Source: Chrysophaeum taylorii
Lineage: Eukaryota; Sar; Pelagophyceae; Pelagomonadales; Pelagomonadaceae
Reading direction: 5' to 3'
Assembly: GCA_029834535.1 (NCBI GenBank)
Contig: JAQMWT010000137.1
Coordinates: forward strand, 1 to 64,000
DNA: 64,000 nucleotides
Shown here: positions 10,304-19,247 of the stretch, piece after piece
Numbering within the stretch: position 1 is the first letter of the stretch
Layout: every line of letters starts with the position of its first letter
Position numbers and translations under genes: made by a program
The notes under the pieces: generated by a model
What the model was told of the DNA's origin: nothing
Databases searched by the model: none
The model's input: only the letters and a program-made list of their open reading frames with translations

Positions 10304-10825
10304 TCATCCGTAGAAAAAGGAGGGCCGGTTGGTGGCGTAGGAGACGCAGCGGCAGGAGGAGTAGGGGGCGGAGGTGGGGCGAGGTCGATGGTCCCAAGAG
10401 TAGCGGGTGGTGATGTAGGGTCCGCCGCCGCCGCCGCCGCCGCCATGGTAGCAGCAGAACTTTTGGTGGTGGTGGTGGTGGTGGTGGTCGTATGGTCGCC
10501 GCGCAGAAGAATAAAATGAGTTGCGGCGGTTGAATGAGGATTCGGCTAGGGCGCCGTAGGCTCCGGCGTAACCGGCGGCGCCGTTTCGACGACGTCGGAG
10601 GTACGAGGGGGAGTAGTGGTACGGCGACGAACCGCAAGAAGAGCAGCAGCCGCAGCAGCAGCAGCAGATATGGGTGTGTTTGGTCGTGTGGTAGTGCGGG
10701 TAGTGGTGGCGGTGGAGGACTTCGTGCGTGTGGTAGGTCGGGTGGTGGTGGTGGTCGACGTAGAGGACGTGGTGGTGGGGGCGGTGGTGGCTTCGGAAGG
10801 CGGCAGCAGCACCATAGGAAGACAT
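10304..10825 (-). CDS. His/Tyr/Cys-rich low-complexity protein, divergent from the kinesin
   Basis: ATG at 10825; 173 residues. The sequence is unusual but organised. A histidine-rich first third (HHHHPTYHTHEVLHRHHYPH) leads into CCCCCGCCSSCGSS at about residues 54-67. Then comes a Tyr/Ser/Arg/Gly segment with FNRRNSFYSSARR, a second His run, a Gly run (from a GCC/GGC repeat at 10425-10446), and a final CRC motif. The start lies only 40 bp from the kinesin ATG on the other strand, so the two may share a promoter. Cys and His clusters could bind metal or be cross-linked or acylated, but I recognise no family. GGT and GCC microsatellites lie inside it, so a chance ORF over repeats remains possible. 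Confidence 0.45.
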   Translation of the reverse strand: MSSYGAAAAFRSHHRPHHHVLYVDHHHHPTYHTHEVLHRHHYPHYHTTKHTHICCCCCGCCSSCGSSPYHYSPSYLRRRRNGAAGYAGAYGALAESSFNRRNSFYSSARRPYDHHHHHHHQKFCCYHGGGGGGGGPYITTRYSWDHRPRPTSAPYSSCRCVSYATNRPSFFYG

Positions 10826-10865
10826 GATGATATATTTATGATACGTATCTTCGGGTGATGATGTG
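10826..10865. promoter_or_regulatory. Possible 40-bp divergent promoter
   Basis: This AT-richer gap separates the His/Cys-rich ORF start from the kinesin start and contains ATATATTTATGATA. It is inferred only from the divergent layout. Confidence 0.3.
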
Positions 10866-12685
10866 ATGGCCGCGCACCAGGTGGTGTCGGATTACACCGC
10901 TGTGTCTGAGAATGCGAACGTCAAGGTGTTCGTGCGCGCGCGCCCCCCCCTCGACGATGAGAACGGGGAGGAGGAGTTGTTCGAGGTGGAAGCCGTGGAG
11001 CATCGAGCGAAGATAACTATGAAGAGTCAGCAACAGTGGGGGGGCGGAGTTGGCGGGAACGCGTTCGTTTTCGACGGAATATTTTGGTGCGACGCCCAAC
11101 AAGAAAAGGTGTTCGAGGAGGTGTGCAGGGAGCAGGTTGATCACGTGTTGAAGGGGTTTGACGCGTGCTGCTTCGCGTACGGTCAAACGGGGAGCGGCAA
11201 GACGTATTCGATGTTCGGAGGAGGAGGAGGAGGAAGGACAAGAACCGGAATTATCCCGCGAGCAATCGACTACTTGTTCGAGCGCGCGACCGGCGCGATC
11301 CACGTGTCTTTTTTGGAGATTTACTGCGACACGATCAGGGACCTCGGCAAGGCGTCTAGGTTGAAGAAGACGACGGACGTTTATCTCGACGCCGCGGCAG
11401 CGAGGCTGGAGACGTTTGGGGGCGGTTGGTCGTCCCCCGAAGACTTTTTGGAGATTCGGGAGGAGAGGGGGGTTGTGTTTGTGAAGGGACTCGCGCTTAT
11501 CCCCGTCGAATCGTCGCGCGAAGCGCTCGAGATCGTCGAGGCCGGGCTCGCGATGCGGGCGACCGAGTGTACGTCGATGAACGACACGAGTTCGAGGAGC
11601 CACACCGTGTTCACCATAGAGGTCGAGATGGAGGAGGGTGTGGTGGGGAAGCTGCACTTGGTAGACCTGGCGGGGTCCGAAAGGCTGAAAAAATCAGAGT
11701 CGTCGGGGTTGCGGCTTCGCGAAGCACTGCACATAAATAAGTCGCTCGCCGCGCTCGGGAAGGTGATCGTGGCGCTCGATCCTCTCGAGGAGAAGATCCA
11801 CGTGCCGTACCGCGACTCGAAACTCACGCGCATCCTCCAGAACGCGCTGGGCGGGGACTCGTACGCGACGCTGCTCGCGACGATCCGACCGTCGCGCCTC
11901 CACGCCGACGAGTGCCTGTCGACGTTGCAGTTCGCCAACCGATGTCGGCGCGTGGAGAACAACCCGCGCGTCCACCACCGGGTGGTGGTGGGAGCGGACT
12001 CGCGGGGGGTCCGGAAGCTCGTGGACCAAGTGACGAGGCTGAAGGAGGAGCGAGAGCAGCTGTTGTTGCGACTCTCGGCGGCGACGGGCGAGGACGTTTC
12101 GTCGAAACTCGAAGAAGAACGTCCGGTGCTGCTGCCTTCTTCGCATTGCCATCTTCTCCAAGGCACGGTGGTGAGCGCCGTGCAGGCGGCGTTGCGGGCG
12201 GCGGGCGTCGAAGCGTGGACGATCGACGAGGCTACGGGTGGCGTGAAGCTCTCGGACGGCACGCTCCTCGAAGCGACGACGCCGGCGGCCTTCGTGGGAC
12301 TCTCCGAGGAAGGCCAGCGGCGCCAGAAGCTCTTGAAAAGTAGCGCGTCTCCTGCCATCCGGGCGTCCGCGGCTCGCGTCGCCAGATTCTTCGGTTGGTC
12401 GCCGTTGGCGCTCCCGCCGGGTCTCGTCTCGATTCTCTCGGAGCGCGAAACCGAATTCGAAAGGCTCCAAAAGAAGCTCGACGACGCGAGAATCCTCGCC
12501 GAGACGCAGCGCGGCGACCTGGAAACGCTGCGGCAAAAGATGGCGACGGACGCCTTCCACCACCGAAAGAAGGAGCACGCGCTGCGGGAGACCGTCCGGA
12601 GGCTTTCGCTTCAGTCCGACGTCGCGACGCACGCGCTCAAACACGACCACCAGAAGGCCATCGACACTCTTCTCCACGCACCTTC

Positions 12686-12718
<33 letters not shown>

Positions 12719-13379
12719 AAAAAAGGCGCCGCCGAAAACGACGACGGTGATTGTGGTCAAAGAGAAAAAAAAAAAAGTCGTCCGACCGCCGCCGCGAACG
12801 ACGACGACGACGGTTTTCGACGCCAAGGCCGTCGAGGCTATCAAGCACCAGTACGAGTACTGGCTGAAGGAAAAGGACAAAGACGCGGCGCGGTTTATCG
12901 AGGAGCTCAACGCGTATCGCGAGCGGAAGCGCGAACAGCTGACTCGTGCGGACGCGGACTTAGTGCGCCTTTGGAGGGCGCACGACAGATCCGCGACCCT
13001 CCTCTGCAAAATCAGAAATGGCAAGTTCCCTTTGTGCTGCTGCCAAGCAAACAACGTCACCGCGCCCGACTTCGAGCTTCCGCCGCGCCTCGGCCTCGAC
13101 GCGCTCCCGGCGACACGAAGGGCCTTGTCCAAGACCCGACACCAGCCCCCCGCGCCGCAGGAGGAGGAGGAGGAGGAGGAGGATGAGCCTCGGCGGGTGG
13201 AGGCAGACGAGGACGTAGAAACCCGAGTCGCAGCGCGGGTCGCCGCGGAACTCGCCGCGCACCCCACCGTCCAGTACATGCGAGACCTCGAAGCGAGGGC
13301 GGCCCGGGCAGAAAAAAAAGCGAGCGAAGAGACGCGGCGGCACGCGTCTCTCCGGATTGCTTACTTACATCAAGTATAG
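10866..13379 (+). CDS. Kinesin with N-terminal motor domain
   Basis: A microtubule motor ATPase. ATG at 10866 gives 837 residues with no intron. The motor spans about residues 19-360: P-loop GQTGSGKT at 106-113, switch I NDTSSRSH at 239-246, switch II VDLAGSE at 266-272, then HINKSLAALGKVI and HVPYRDSKLTRILQNALGG, which forms the microtubule-facing surface. FANRCRRVENNPRV marks the motor end and neck. The rest is helical, with predicted coiled coil at about 360-390 and 530-610, a glutamine run near 607, basic patches, more coil at about 660-720, and an acidic run near 766. All key motor residues are present, so it should be active. An N-terminal motor suggests plus-end movement. I cannot name the subfamily; the neck sequence resembles protist kinesins often linked to cilia, but this is weak. 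Its 3' end overlaps the next gene by 10 bp. Confidence 0.95.
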
Positions 13380-13963
13380 TTGGGGTTGTTGTTTTCGGGG
13401 ATCTTCTTGGGGATCCGCGGGGGGGAGACGGAGCGGGAAGGCTGGCGAAGCCTAGGATCGGCGTGTCGGGCGGCCGTCTTCTTCTCCGCGGCGAGCTGTT
13501 TTTTCGTCCTCGCCAGCTCTTTTCGCGTCGTGTCGAGGTCCGCCGCGAGCTTGTCGATGCGGCTTTTGAGCTCGACCGCCTCCTGCGTCGCCGCTGCGGC
13601 TCGACGGAGCGCCTCGTCCGTGTTCTCCGCGCCCGCGCGATGCACCGCTACGACGCGTTCTTCCGCCTCTCGGAGCCGCGTCGCCAGCTCACGAATCTGG
13701 TACTCGAGCTCGGTCGCGTGCCGCGTCGCGTTGGCGATAATCGCCGCTTTTTCTTCGTCCGACTCTCTCAGTTTCTCGCGCAGTTCCCCCGTCAAGCTCC
13801 TCATCTGCTGTACCTGTTCGAGCAAAATCCGTTCCGACAATACGCTGTCGGCGATGTCGCGCTCCAGCTTGGCGCACTGCGCCGCCAAAACTAAATTCGC
13901 TTTTCTCCGCCGCAAAAACGCCTCGCTTCGCCACACCACCAACACCAACAGCAACACCATCAT
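13370..13963 (-). CDS. Coiled-coil protein with N-terminal hydrophobic anchor or signal
   Basis: The frame is open upstream to 13990, but the first ATG pair is at 13963, giving 197 residues. MMVLLLVLVVWRSEAF is a short hydrophobic segment followed by LRRRK, so it may be a signal peptide or a type II membrane anchor. Residues about 25-165 are continuous heptad-rich helix (LERDIADSVLSERILLEQV and onward), strongly predicted coiled coil. The tail is basic and Ser/Pro-rich (RQPSRSVSPPRIPKKIPE). If the organism has a complex plastid, SEAF followed by basic residues could be a cleavage site resembling the ASAFAP motif, but this is speculative. It converges on and overlaps the kinesin stop by 10 bp. 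No family recognised. Confidence 0.7.
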   Translation of the reverse strand: MMVLLLVLVVWRSEAFLRRRKANLVLAAQCAKLERDIADSVLSERILLEQVQQMRSLTGELREKLRESDEEKAAIIANATRHATELEYQIRELATRLREAEERVVAVHRAGAENTDEALRRAAAATQEAVELKSRIDKLAADLDTTRKELARTKKQLAAEKKTAARHADPRLRQPSRSVSPPRIPKKIPENNNPNYT

Positions 13964-14086
13964 CGATTCTCTCTCGCGACCACCAACCACGATAACCCAG
14001 TTGCTTTAGGACTACTACTACTACTACCACTAAACTTTCTTAGATCATCATCTACTAAGGGTTAGGAGCTTTTTGACACAATAAAG

Positions 14087-14216
14087 ATGACGCCGCACTG
14101 GACGGACGGACTTGTGCCTTCGGAGGAGGAGGCGGCGCGAGGAGGAGGCGGCGCCTGTTGCAGGACGGGGTGTGACGACCCGTTCAGGTTGAGCGACGAT
14201 AGCCGTATCTTCTTAC
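14087..14216 (+). CDS. Possible 5' end of a host gene cut by repeats
   Basis: ATG at 14087 with a favourable AAAG context. About 43 codons run (MTPHWTDGLVPSEEE..., a Gly stretch, CCRTGCDDPF) before the sequence changes abruptly to the repeat boundary CTACTAATCGACAG at about 14212. The downstream part of any real gene is missing. It may equally be a chance ORF. Confidence 0.25.
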
Positions 14217-14228
14217 CTACTAATCGAC

Positions 14229-14340
14229 AGATGTTTGTCTGTTTGTTTGTTTGTTTGTCTGTCTGTTTGTCTTTAAATGTCGACTGCTAAGAGGGGGGGG
14301 TGTGGGTGGGGAGCATGAAGGATGTGGGTGGGTCTGTTTG
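14229..14340 (-). mobile_element. LINE Y fragment 1 (3' end only)
   Basis: A GTTTGTCT microsatellite is followed by TTTAAATGTCGACTGCTAAG and the GC-rich 3' end, reading as a LINE Y 3' terminus on the minus strand. It sits inside the microsatellite of an H unit. The severe 5' truncation is typical of LINE insertion. Confidence 0.7.
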
Positions 14341-14930
14341 TCCCTCGATTTAGGGTAAGGATCAGGTAGGCGCGAGAGTAAGGATCAGGTAGGCGCGAGT
14401 GATCCTCCAAGCCGTCTACGGCGACCTCGCAGACTATTTCCACGACCCGCGGCGGCTCTTTCGGCGCGCCATTCTCACGCCCCGTCGAAACGATGTTGTC
14501 GATGCTGACAACGCCGCGCGCATGACCGCGGCCTTTTTTTCCCGGAGACGAGGCGTCGGAGTTCTTTTCGGCTGACTAGGCTGGGTCGGAAGACGACGCC
14601 TCGCTCTTTATAGTCGAGTTTTCAACTCCCTGACAACCAACGGCATGCTGACTTTGATCGCGAGCTTAAGGTCTTCGCAACCTCGACCCGTCGCACGGCC
14701 ACTGCAACGGTACCAGATACATGATCGATCGTGTCGTGTCACCGAGGCTCCTCCAACCTGTATCCCTTAAGGCCCGCCGACGCCAAACGATCACCAAGAG
14801 CCCAGACGCCCCGCGAGGTCGGCGTCCTCTTGGCGAAGCCCGTCTTCTGCCACGTCCAGCTCTACGTGGCTCTCTGTCGATCGGCAACCCCGAGGATTTG
14901 CTCTTCTGGGTCGACGACTCCCTAACTACT
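14341..14930 (+). mobile_element. Helitron-type helicase fragment H1
   Basis: Starts TCCCTCGATTTAGGGTAAGG. At 14400-14900 the frames encode a degraded C-terminal part of a Pif1/Helitron-type helicase: LQAVYGDLADYFHDPRRLF, an AILTPRRNDVVDADN segment (compare the family's RAILxPxNDDVDEIN), NSLTTNGM, and a VALCRSATPR end (compare LYVALSRV). The copy jumps directly to CTAACTACTAATCGACAG and lacks the AGGTGAACTTACTGG repeats of other units. Several frame changes; non-functional. Confidence 0.6.
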
Positions 14931-14940
14931 AATCGACAGA

Positions 14941-15606
14941 TGTTTGTCTGTCTGTCTGTCTGTTTGTTTGTCTTTAAATGTCGACTGCTAAGAGGGGGGG
15001 GTGTGTGGGGGGAGCATGAAGGATGTGGGTGGGTTTGTGGGGTATGAGGGATGTGCCTGACGGGCGGAGATAAGTACGCGGGACCTAGTCGGGGTCATCG
15101 CCGAGGCGTGGGGCAGGCGAAGAGAGGACGGGCCCCGCCCGTAGGTCGTACGCATGCTGCCGCCGGACGTATGTGCGACGAAGGGTGACGTCCTGCTGGG
15201 ATCGGGCGGCCTGGGCGGGGTTCCCCGAGGCGGCGACATGGGTGAGGGCGGTGAGGGCACAGCGAGCCCGGCCTAATGCGTTGGCGATCCCCCACTCACG
15301 GTAGATGCGGCGAGTTTGGGCCGCCTTTGCCTCTGTGAAGTTGGCGCAGCCGCTTGTCACCCAGGTTCGCGCAGCGATGCGCTCTGCGCATGTTTGGGCG
15401 AGAGCGTGGCACGCCGCGCTGGCCTCACCGAAGGCACCGAAGACGAGGCCGGCGACGGTGCCGTAGCTACGTAGCCGCTGTTCGACAGGGCCCAAGAAGC
15501 CAGGCGGTGGTGCTGTACCCGGCTGGGGGATGATGGCGTCGATGCCGCGGGCGTGAGCGAGGTATTCGGAGTGGACTTGCGTTTGTTTGTCTTTAAATGT
15601 CGACTG
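14941..15606 (-). mobile_element. LINE Y fragment 2 (C-terminal coding end and 3' end)
   Basis: The minus-strand frame at 15085-15580 encodes the LINE Y C-terminus (GPVEQRLRSYGTVAGLVFGAFGE...), followed by the 3' end and tail microsatellite near 14941-14985. The 5' truncation lies at about 15580 and abuts another stub of the same tail (15581-15606). Confidence 0.8.
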
Positions 15607-16537
15607 CCCTCGATTTAGGGTAAGGATCAGGTAGGCCCGAGAGTAAGGATCAGGTAGGCGCGAGAGCCAGACAGTGATCCTCCAAGCCGTCTACGGCGAC
15701 CTCGCAGACTGTTTCCACGAGCCGCGGCGGCTCTTTCAGCGCGCCATTCTCACGCCCCGTCGAAACGATGTTGTCGATGCTGACAACGCGCGCATGACCG
15801 CGGCCTTTTTTTGCCGGAGACGAGGCGTCGGAGTTCTTTTCGGCCGACTAGGTTGGGTCGGAAGCCGACGCCTCGCTCTTTACAGTCGAGTTTTCAACTC
15901 CCTGACAACCAACGGCATGCTGACTTTGATCGCGAGCTTAAAGTCTTCGCAACCTCGACCCGTCGCACGGCCACTGCAACGGTACCAGATACATGATCGA
16001 TCGTGTCGTTGTCACCGAGGCTCCTCCAACCTGTATCGCTTAAGGCCCGCCTACGCCAAACGATAAACAAGAGCCAGGGCCAGACGCCCCGCGAGGTCGG
16101 CGTCCTCTTGGCGAAGCCCGTCTTCTGCCACGTCCAGCTCTACGTGGCTCTCTGTCGATCGGCAACCCCGAGGATATCCTCTTCTTGGTCGACGACTCCA
16201 CCCTACTCCACACGTGCTGCGCAATACCGATAAGCCCCCTCCCGGAATCTACGCGCGCACTGTAGGTGAACTTACTGGGACCAGGTGAACTTACTGGGGT
16301 TTGAGATTGGGACTAGGTGAATATAGTGACCATGTGAACTTACTGGGACCAAGTGAACTTACTGGGGTTTTTTAGAGTAAACGCAAAGGCCAGCGGCGTG
16401 TACGGATCAAAGCAGCTTATATTGGCGGAGGTGAGAGCGACGAGCTCGAAGGAGAGTGGGGTGAGCACGAGTGGGTTTACGCCGAACTTACTGGGGTTAG
16501 AGATTGGGACTAGGTGAACTTACTGGCCTGCACTTGT
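15607..16537 (+). mobile_element. Helitron-type helicase fragment H2 with 3' tandem repeats
   Basis: Same organisation as H1, but with the full 3' part. Helicase remnants at 15670-16200 include TINKSQGQTPREVGVLL-like and LYVALCR-like motifs in successive frames. At 16260-16537 there are several AGGTGAACTTACTGG repeats around a spacer with GTTTTTTAGAGTAAAC. It ends CCTGCACTTGT. Non-functional. Confidence 0.6.
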
Positions 16538-17183
16538 ATATATATATATCTATCGTCGCGTCGATAAATAAGCCCGAGCTCGGTCCTAGGAACGAACAAC
16601 TTGGGAAGCCCATACAAAGGCACAGTCGATTGGGCTTGTGGTGAGCCACAACGCGCGAACTCTGCGCAACAGGCCCGTCCTCGAGGGCCAATCCGAGCTC
16701 CCAGAACCGAGCGCGGCCGATCGCGTGCCGCCCCCGTCGCACGCGGCCGATTGTGCCGCCAGAACGCCACTTTCGCGCCTTGCACAGCCCCAACGGAAGT
16801 AAAATGTATTATCTATCAGGGCTGCACTCGAAATTTTGTCGCATCAATAATCTTGACTTTGACGTCAGACGGTGGCCCGCGCGCACCCCCCTCTTCGCAG
16901 TCGACATTTCAAGACAGACAGTGGTCGGATCGTGTCAAAATCAACTTCCAATATGCATACTGCCTTCCTTCCTTCCTTCCTTCCTTCACGATGGTCAAGT
17001 CAAAGTCAACATCATCACGAAAACGAGAAAATAAGCGGCCGGCAGAGGCTGCTGGAAACAAACGAAAGTCCCGCGCGCGCGGCCGCTAACATCTTCCTCG
17101 CCTTCCCTCATCTCTCGTACCTCCCTCCGCCTGCAGAAGCAGAAGAAAACACAACAAAGCGACAGCTTTCTTTTTGGAGGAAA
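16538..17183. other. Unique-looking spacer between two inverted H units
   Basis: About 646 bp between the 3' ends of H2 (plus) and H3 (minus). It contains a short TA run at 16537-16549, a worn LINE Y tail (near 16888-16922), and a CTTC repeat (about 16967-16987). Short open frames on both strands (16497-16793 minus, 16601-17089 plus) have no recognisable motif. Confidence 0.5.
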
Positions 17184-18160
17184 CAAGTGCAGGCCAGTAA
17201 GTTCACCTATCTCTAACCCCAGTAAGTTCACCTGGCTAACCCCAGTAAGTTTCATATAAGTTCACCTGGTCAGTAAGTTCACCTAGCTCACACCAACTCC
17301 TTTGAGCTCGTCGCTCGCGCCTCCGCCAATCCAAGCTGCTTTGAGCCGCACGCGCCGCCAACCTTTGAGTTTACTCTAAAAACCCTTTACTCTAAAAACC
17401 CCAGTAAGTTCACCTGGTCCCAGTAAGTTCACCTGGTCACTCGGTCCACCTAGTCCCAATCTCAAACCCCAGTAAGTTCACGTGGTCCCAGTAAGTTCAC
17501 CTATAGTGCGCGTGTAGACGCCGGGAGGGGGCTTATCGGTATTGCGCAGCACGTGTGGGGTAGGGTGGAGTCGTCGACTCAGAAGAGCATATTCTCGGGG
17601 TTGCCAATCGACAGAGAGCCACGTAGAGCTGGACGTGACAGAAGACGGGCTTGTGGGCAAGAGGACGCGGACCTCGCGGGGCGTCTGGTCCCGGCTCTTG
17701 TTGATCGTTTGGCGTAGGCGGGCCTTAAGGGATACATACAAGTTGGAGGAGCCTCGGTGACAACGACACGATCGATCTGGTACCATTGCAGTGGCCGTGC
17801 GACGGGTCGAGGTTGCGAAGACATTAAGCTCGCGATCAAAGTCAGCATGCCGTTGGTTGTCAGGGAGTTGAAAACTCTACTGTAAAGAGCGAGGTGTCGT
17901 CTTCCGACCCAACCTAGTCGGCCGAAAAGAACTCCGACGCCTCGTCTCCGGCAAAAAAAGGCCGCGGTCATGCGCGCGTTGTCAGCATCGACAACATCGT
18001 TTCGACGGGGCGTGAGAATGGCGCGCTGAAAGAGCCGCCGCGGCTCGTGGAAATAGTCTGCGAGGTCGCCGTAGACGGCTTGGAGGATCACTGTCTGGCT
18101 CTCGCGCCTACCTGATCCTTACTCTCGCGCCTGCCTGATCCTTACCCTAAATCGAGGGAC
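17184..18160 (-). mobile_element. Helitron-type helicase fragment H3 with 3' tandem repeats
   Basis: Mirror copy of H2. The 3' repeats (AGTAAGTTCACCTGGTCCC units) lie at 17195-17510. Helicase remnants run at 17540-18090 on the minus strand, and the starting TCCCTCGATTTAGGG lies at about 18141-18158. It is followed by an uninterrupted ACAAACAG microsatellite (18160-18199) and CTGTCGATTAGTAG, which shows the H/microsatellite junction without a LINE insertion. Confidence 0.6.
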
Positions 18161-18199
18161 AAACAGACAAACAAACAAACAGACAAACAGACAAACATC
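18160..18199. repeat. (ACAGACAA)-type microsatellite, empty LINE Y target
   Basis: Mixed ACAAACAG/ACAAACAA units between an H start and ATCTGTCGATTAGTAG. Other copies of this junction carry a LINE Y insertion. Confidence 0.8.
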
Positions 18200-18248
18200 T
18201 GTCGATTAGTAGCTAGGAAGAAAAAAAAAAAACCGTCGTCACCGAAAT

Positions 18249-18593
18249 TTAGCCGTCCAAAGTTACCGCCTTCCTTCCTTCCTTCCTTCCTTTCTTCCTC
18301 CTCGGCATCGCAGCAGTTCGTAACGCGTCGTGCCCCTCGACGACGACGACGACGGATCGCGATATAGATGCAGCAGTGCGTCTTTTTACTGCAGTTCGTG
18401 CTTTCGTCGCACGCCGCTCTCCTCCCGTCGTATTCTTCCTCTCCGCCCTGCTGACATCCTCGTCCAACACGCGCTGGTGGACAGCCACTGGAGCCGCTTC
18501 CGTCATCGCCGACGACGACGTCACGTAAAATCCCGTGACCACCTCGCCAAAAGTGGTCGCGTCAACGTCAACATTGTCGTTTGACCTCATCAT
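18249..18593 (-). CDS. Hypothetical 114-residue protein
   Basis: ATG at 18593 (MMRSNDNVDVDATTFGEVV...). The first 55 residues look protein-like and acidic. The rest is strongly basic, ending in PRRKKGRKEGRKAV, which comes from a CTTC repeat at 18267-18296. No family recognised. It could be a small nuclear protein or a chance ORF; the nearness of repeats lowers confidence. Confidence 0.3.
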   Translation of the reverse strand: MMRSNDNVDVDATTFGEVVTGFYVTSSSAMTEAAPVAVHQRVLDEDVSRAERKNTTGGERRATKARTAVKRRTAASISRSVVVVVEGHDALRTAAMPRRKKGRKEGRKAVTLDG

Positions 18594-18653
18594 TTTGACA
18601 ACCCCTCTCTCTATTTCCCTCTCTCTCTCTCTCTCCCTCTCTCTCTCTCTATT

Positions 18654-18691
<38 letters not shown>

Positions 18692-18711
18692 TCTATTTCT
18701 CTCTCTCTCTC

Positions 18712-18747
<36 letters not shown>

Positions 18748-18973
18748 GCGTAGGCTATTCCCAGCGCGCCGTGACGGAGATAGAGTCACCGGGGGTGCAG
18801 ACGAGGGGCTCCTTTTAAATAAAAGAGGAGTCGGCGGAGAGTGCCAAAGGCACGCGTGGCGGCAGCTGACCGGGCCGCGAACCAAGTTTAGGCTCATTCG
18901 AGCACCACGAAGGCCGCGGTGACAGACACGGACGGACGGGACGGACGGACGGACGGACCGACCTCACTGGTCG
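18594..18973. repeat. CT-rich and GGAC simple-repeat stretch
   Basis: A long imperfect (CT)n tract at 18605-18745 is followed by GC-rich sequence and GGAC repeats at about 18930-18960. The open frames here are repeat translations. No gene seen. Confidence 0.85.
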
Positions 18974-19069
18974 TGTTAAAACTGGAATGGTGCGTTAGAC
19001 TAGCGATAAGGGAATGACGTAGGGATACTAGATACGTGGTGCAGGGGTAAGTGTCATAGCTTCCTCACA
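18974..19069 (-). repeat. LTR of copia fragment D
   Basis: A 96-bp LTR of the G/E-left type. It is the reverse complement of 19152-19247 with few differences. Confidence 0.85.
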
Positions 19070-19151
19070 CAGGTGCTGGAAAAGAAAGAAAAGGAAAAAG
19101 GGGTAAGTGAGGTCCTCACACAGGTGCTAGAAAAGAAAAAGGAAGAAGGAA
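18974..19151 (-). mobile_element. Copia fragment D: LTR plus polypurine end
   Basis: A 96-bp LTR on the minus strand (18974-19069) plus 82 bp of the sequence normally found just inside the 3' LTR (CAGGTGCTGGAAAAG units, as in element B). It ends exactly where the 5' LTR of element E begins, so two LTRs face each other as an inverted pair. Confidence 0.8.
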
Positions 19152-19247
19152 TGTGAGGAAGCTATGACACTTACCCCTGCACCACGTATCCAGTATCCCT
19201 ACGTCATTCCCTTATCGCTGGTCTAACGCCCCATTCCAGTTGTCACA
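19152..19247 (+). repeat. 5' LTR of copia element E
   Basis: 96 bp, TG...CA, with the longer G-type interior. Confidence 0.85.

Noticed and set aside
11381-12848. Long antisense open frames (325 and 384 codons) inside the kinesin
   Set aside because: Shadows of GC-rich coding sequence; low-complexity Arg/Ser-rich translations, while the plus frame has every kinesin motif.
18605-18897. Glu/Arg and Ser/Leu repeat proteins
   Set aside because: Both strands' frames are translations of the CT-rich tract.
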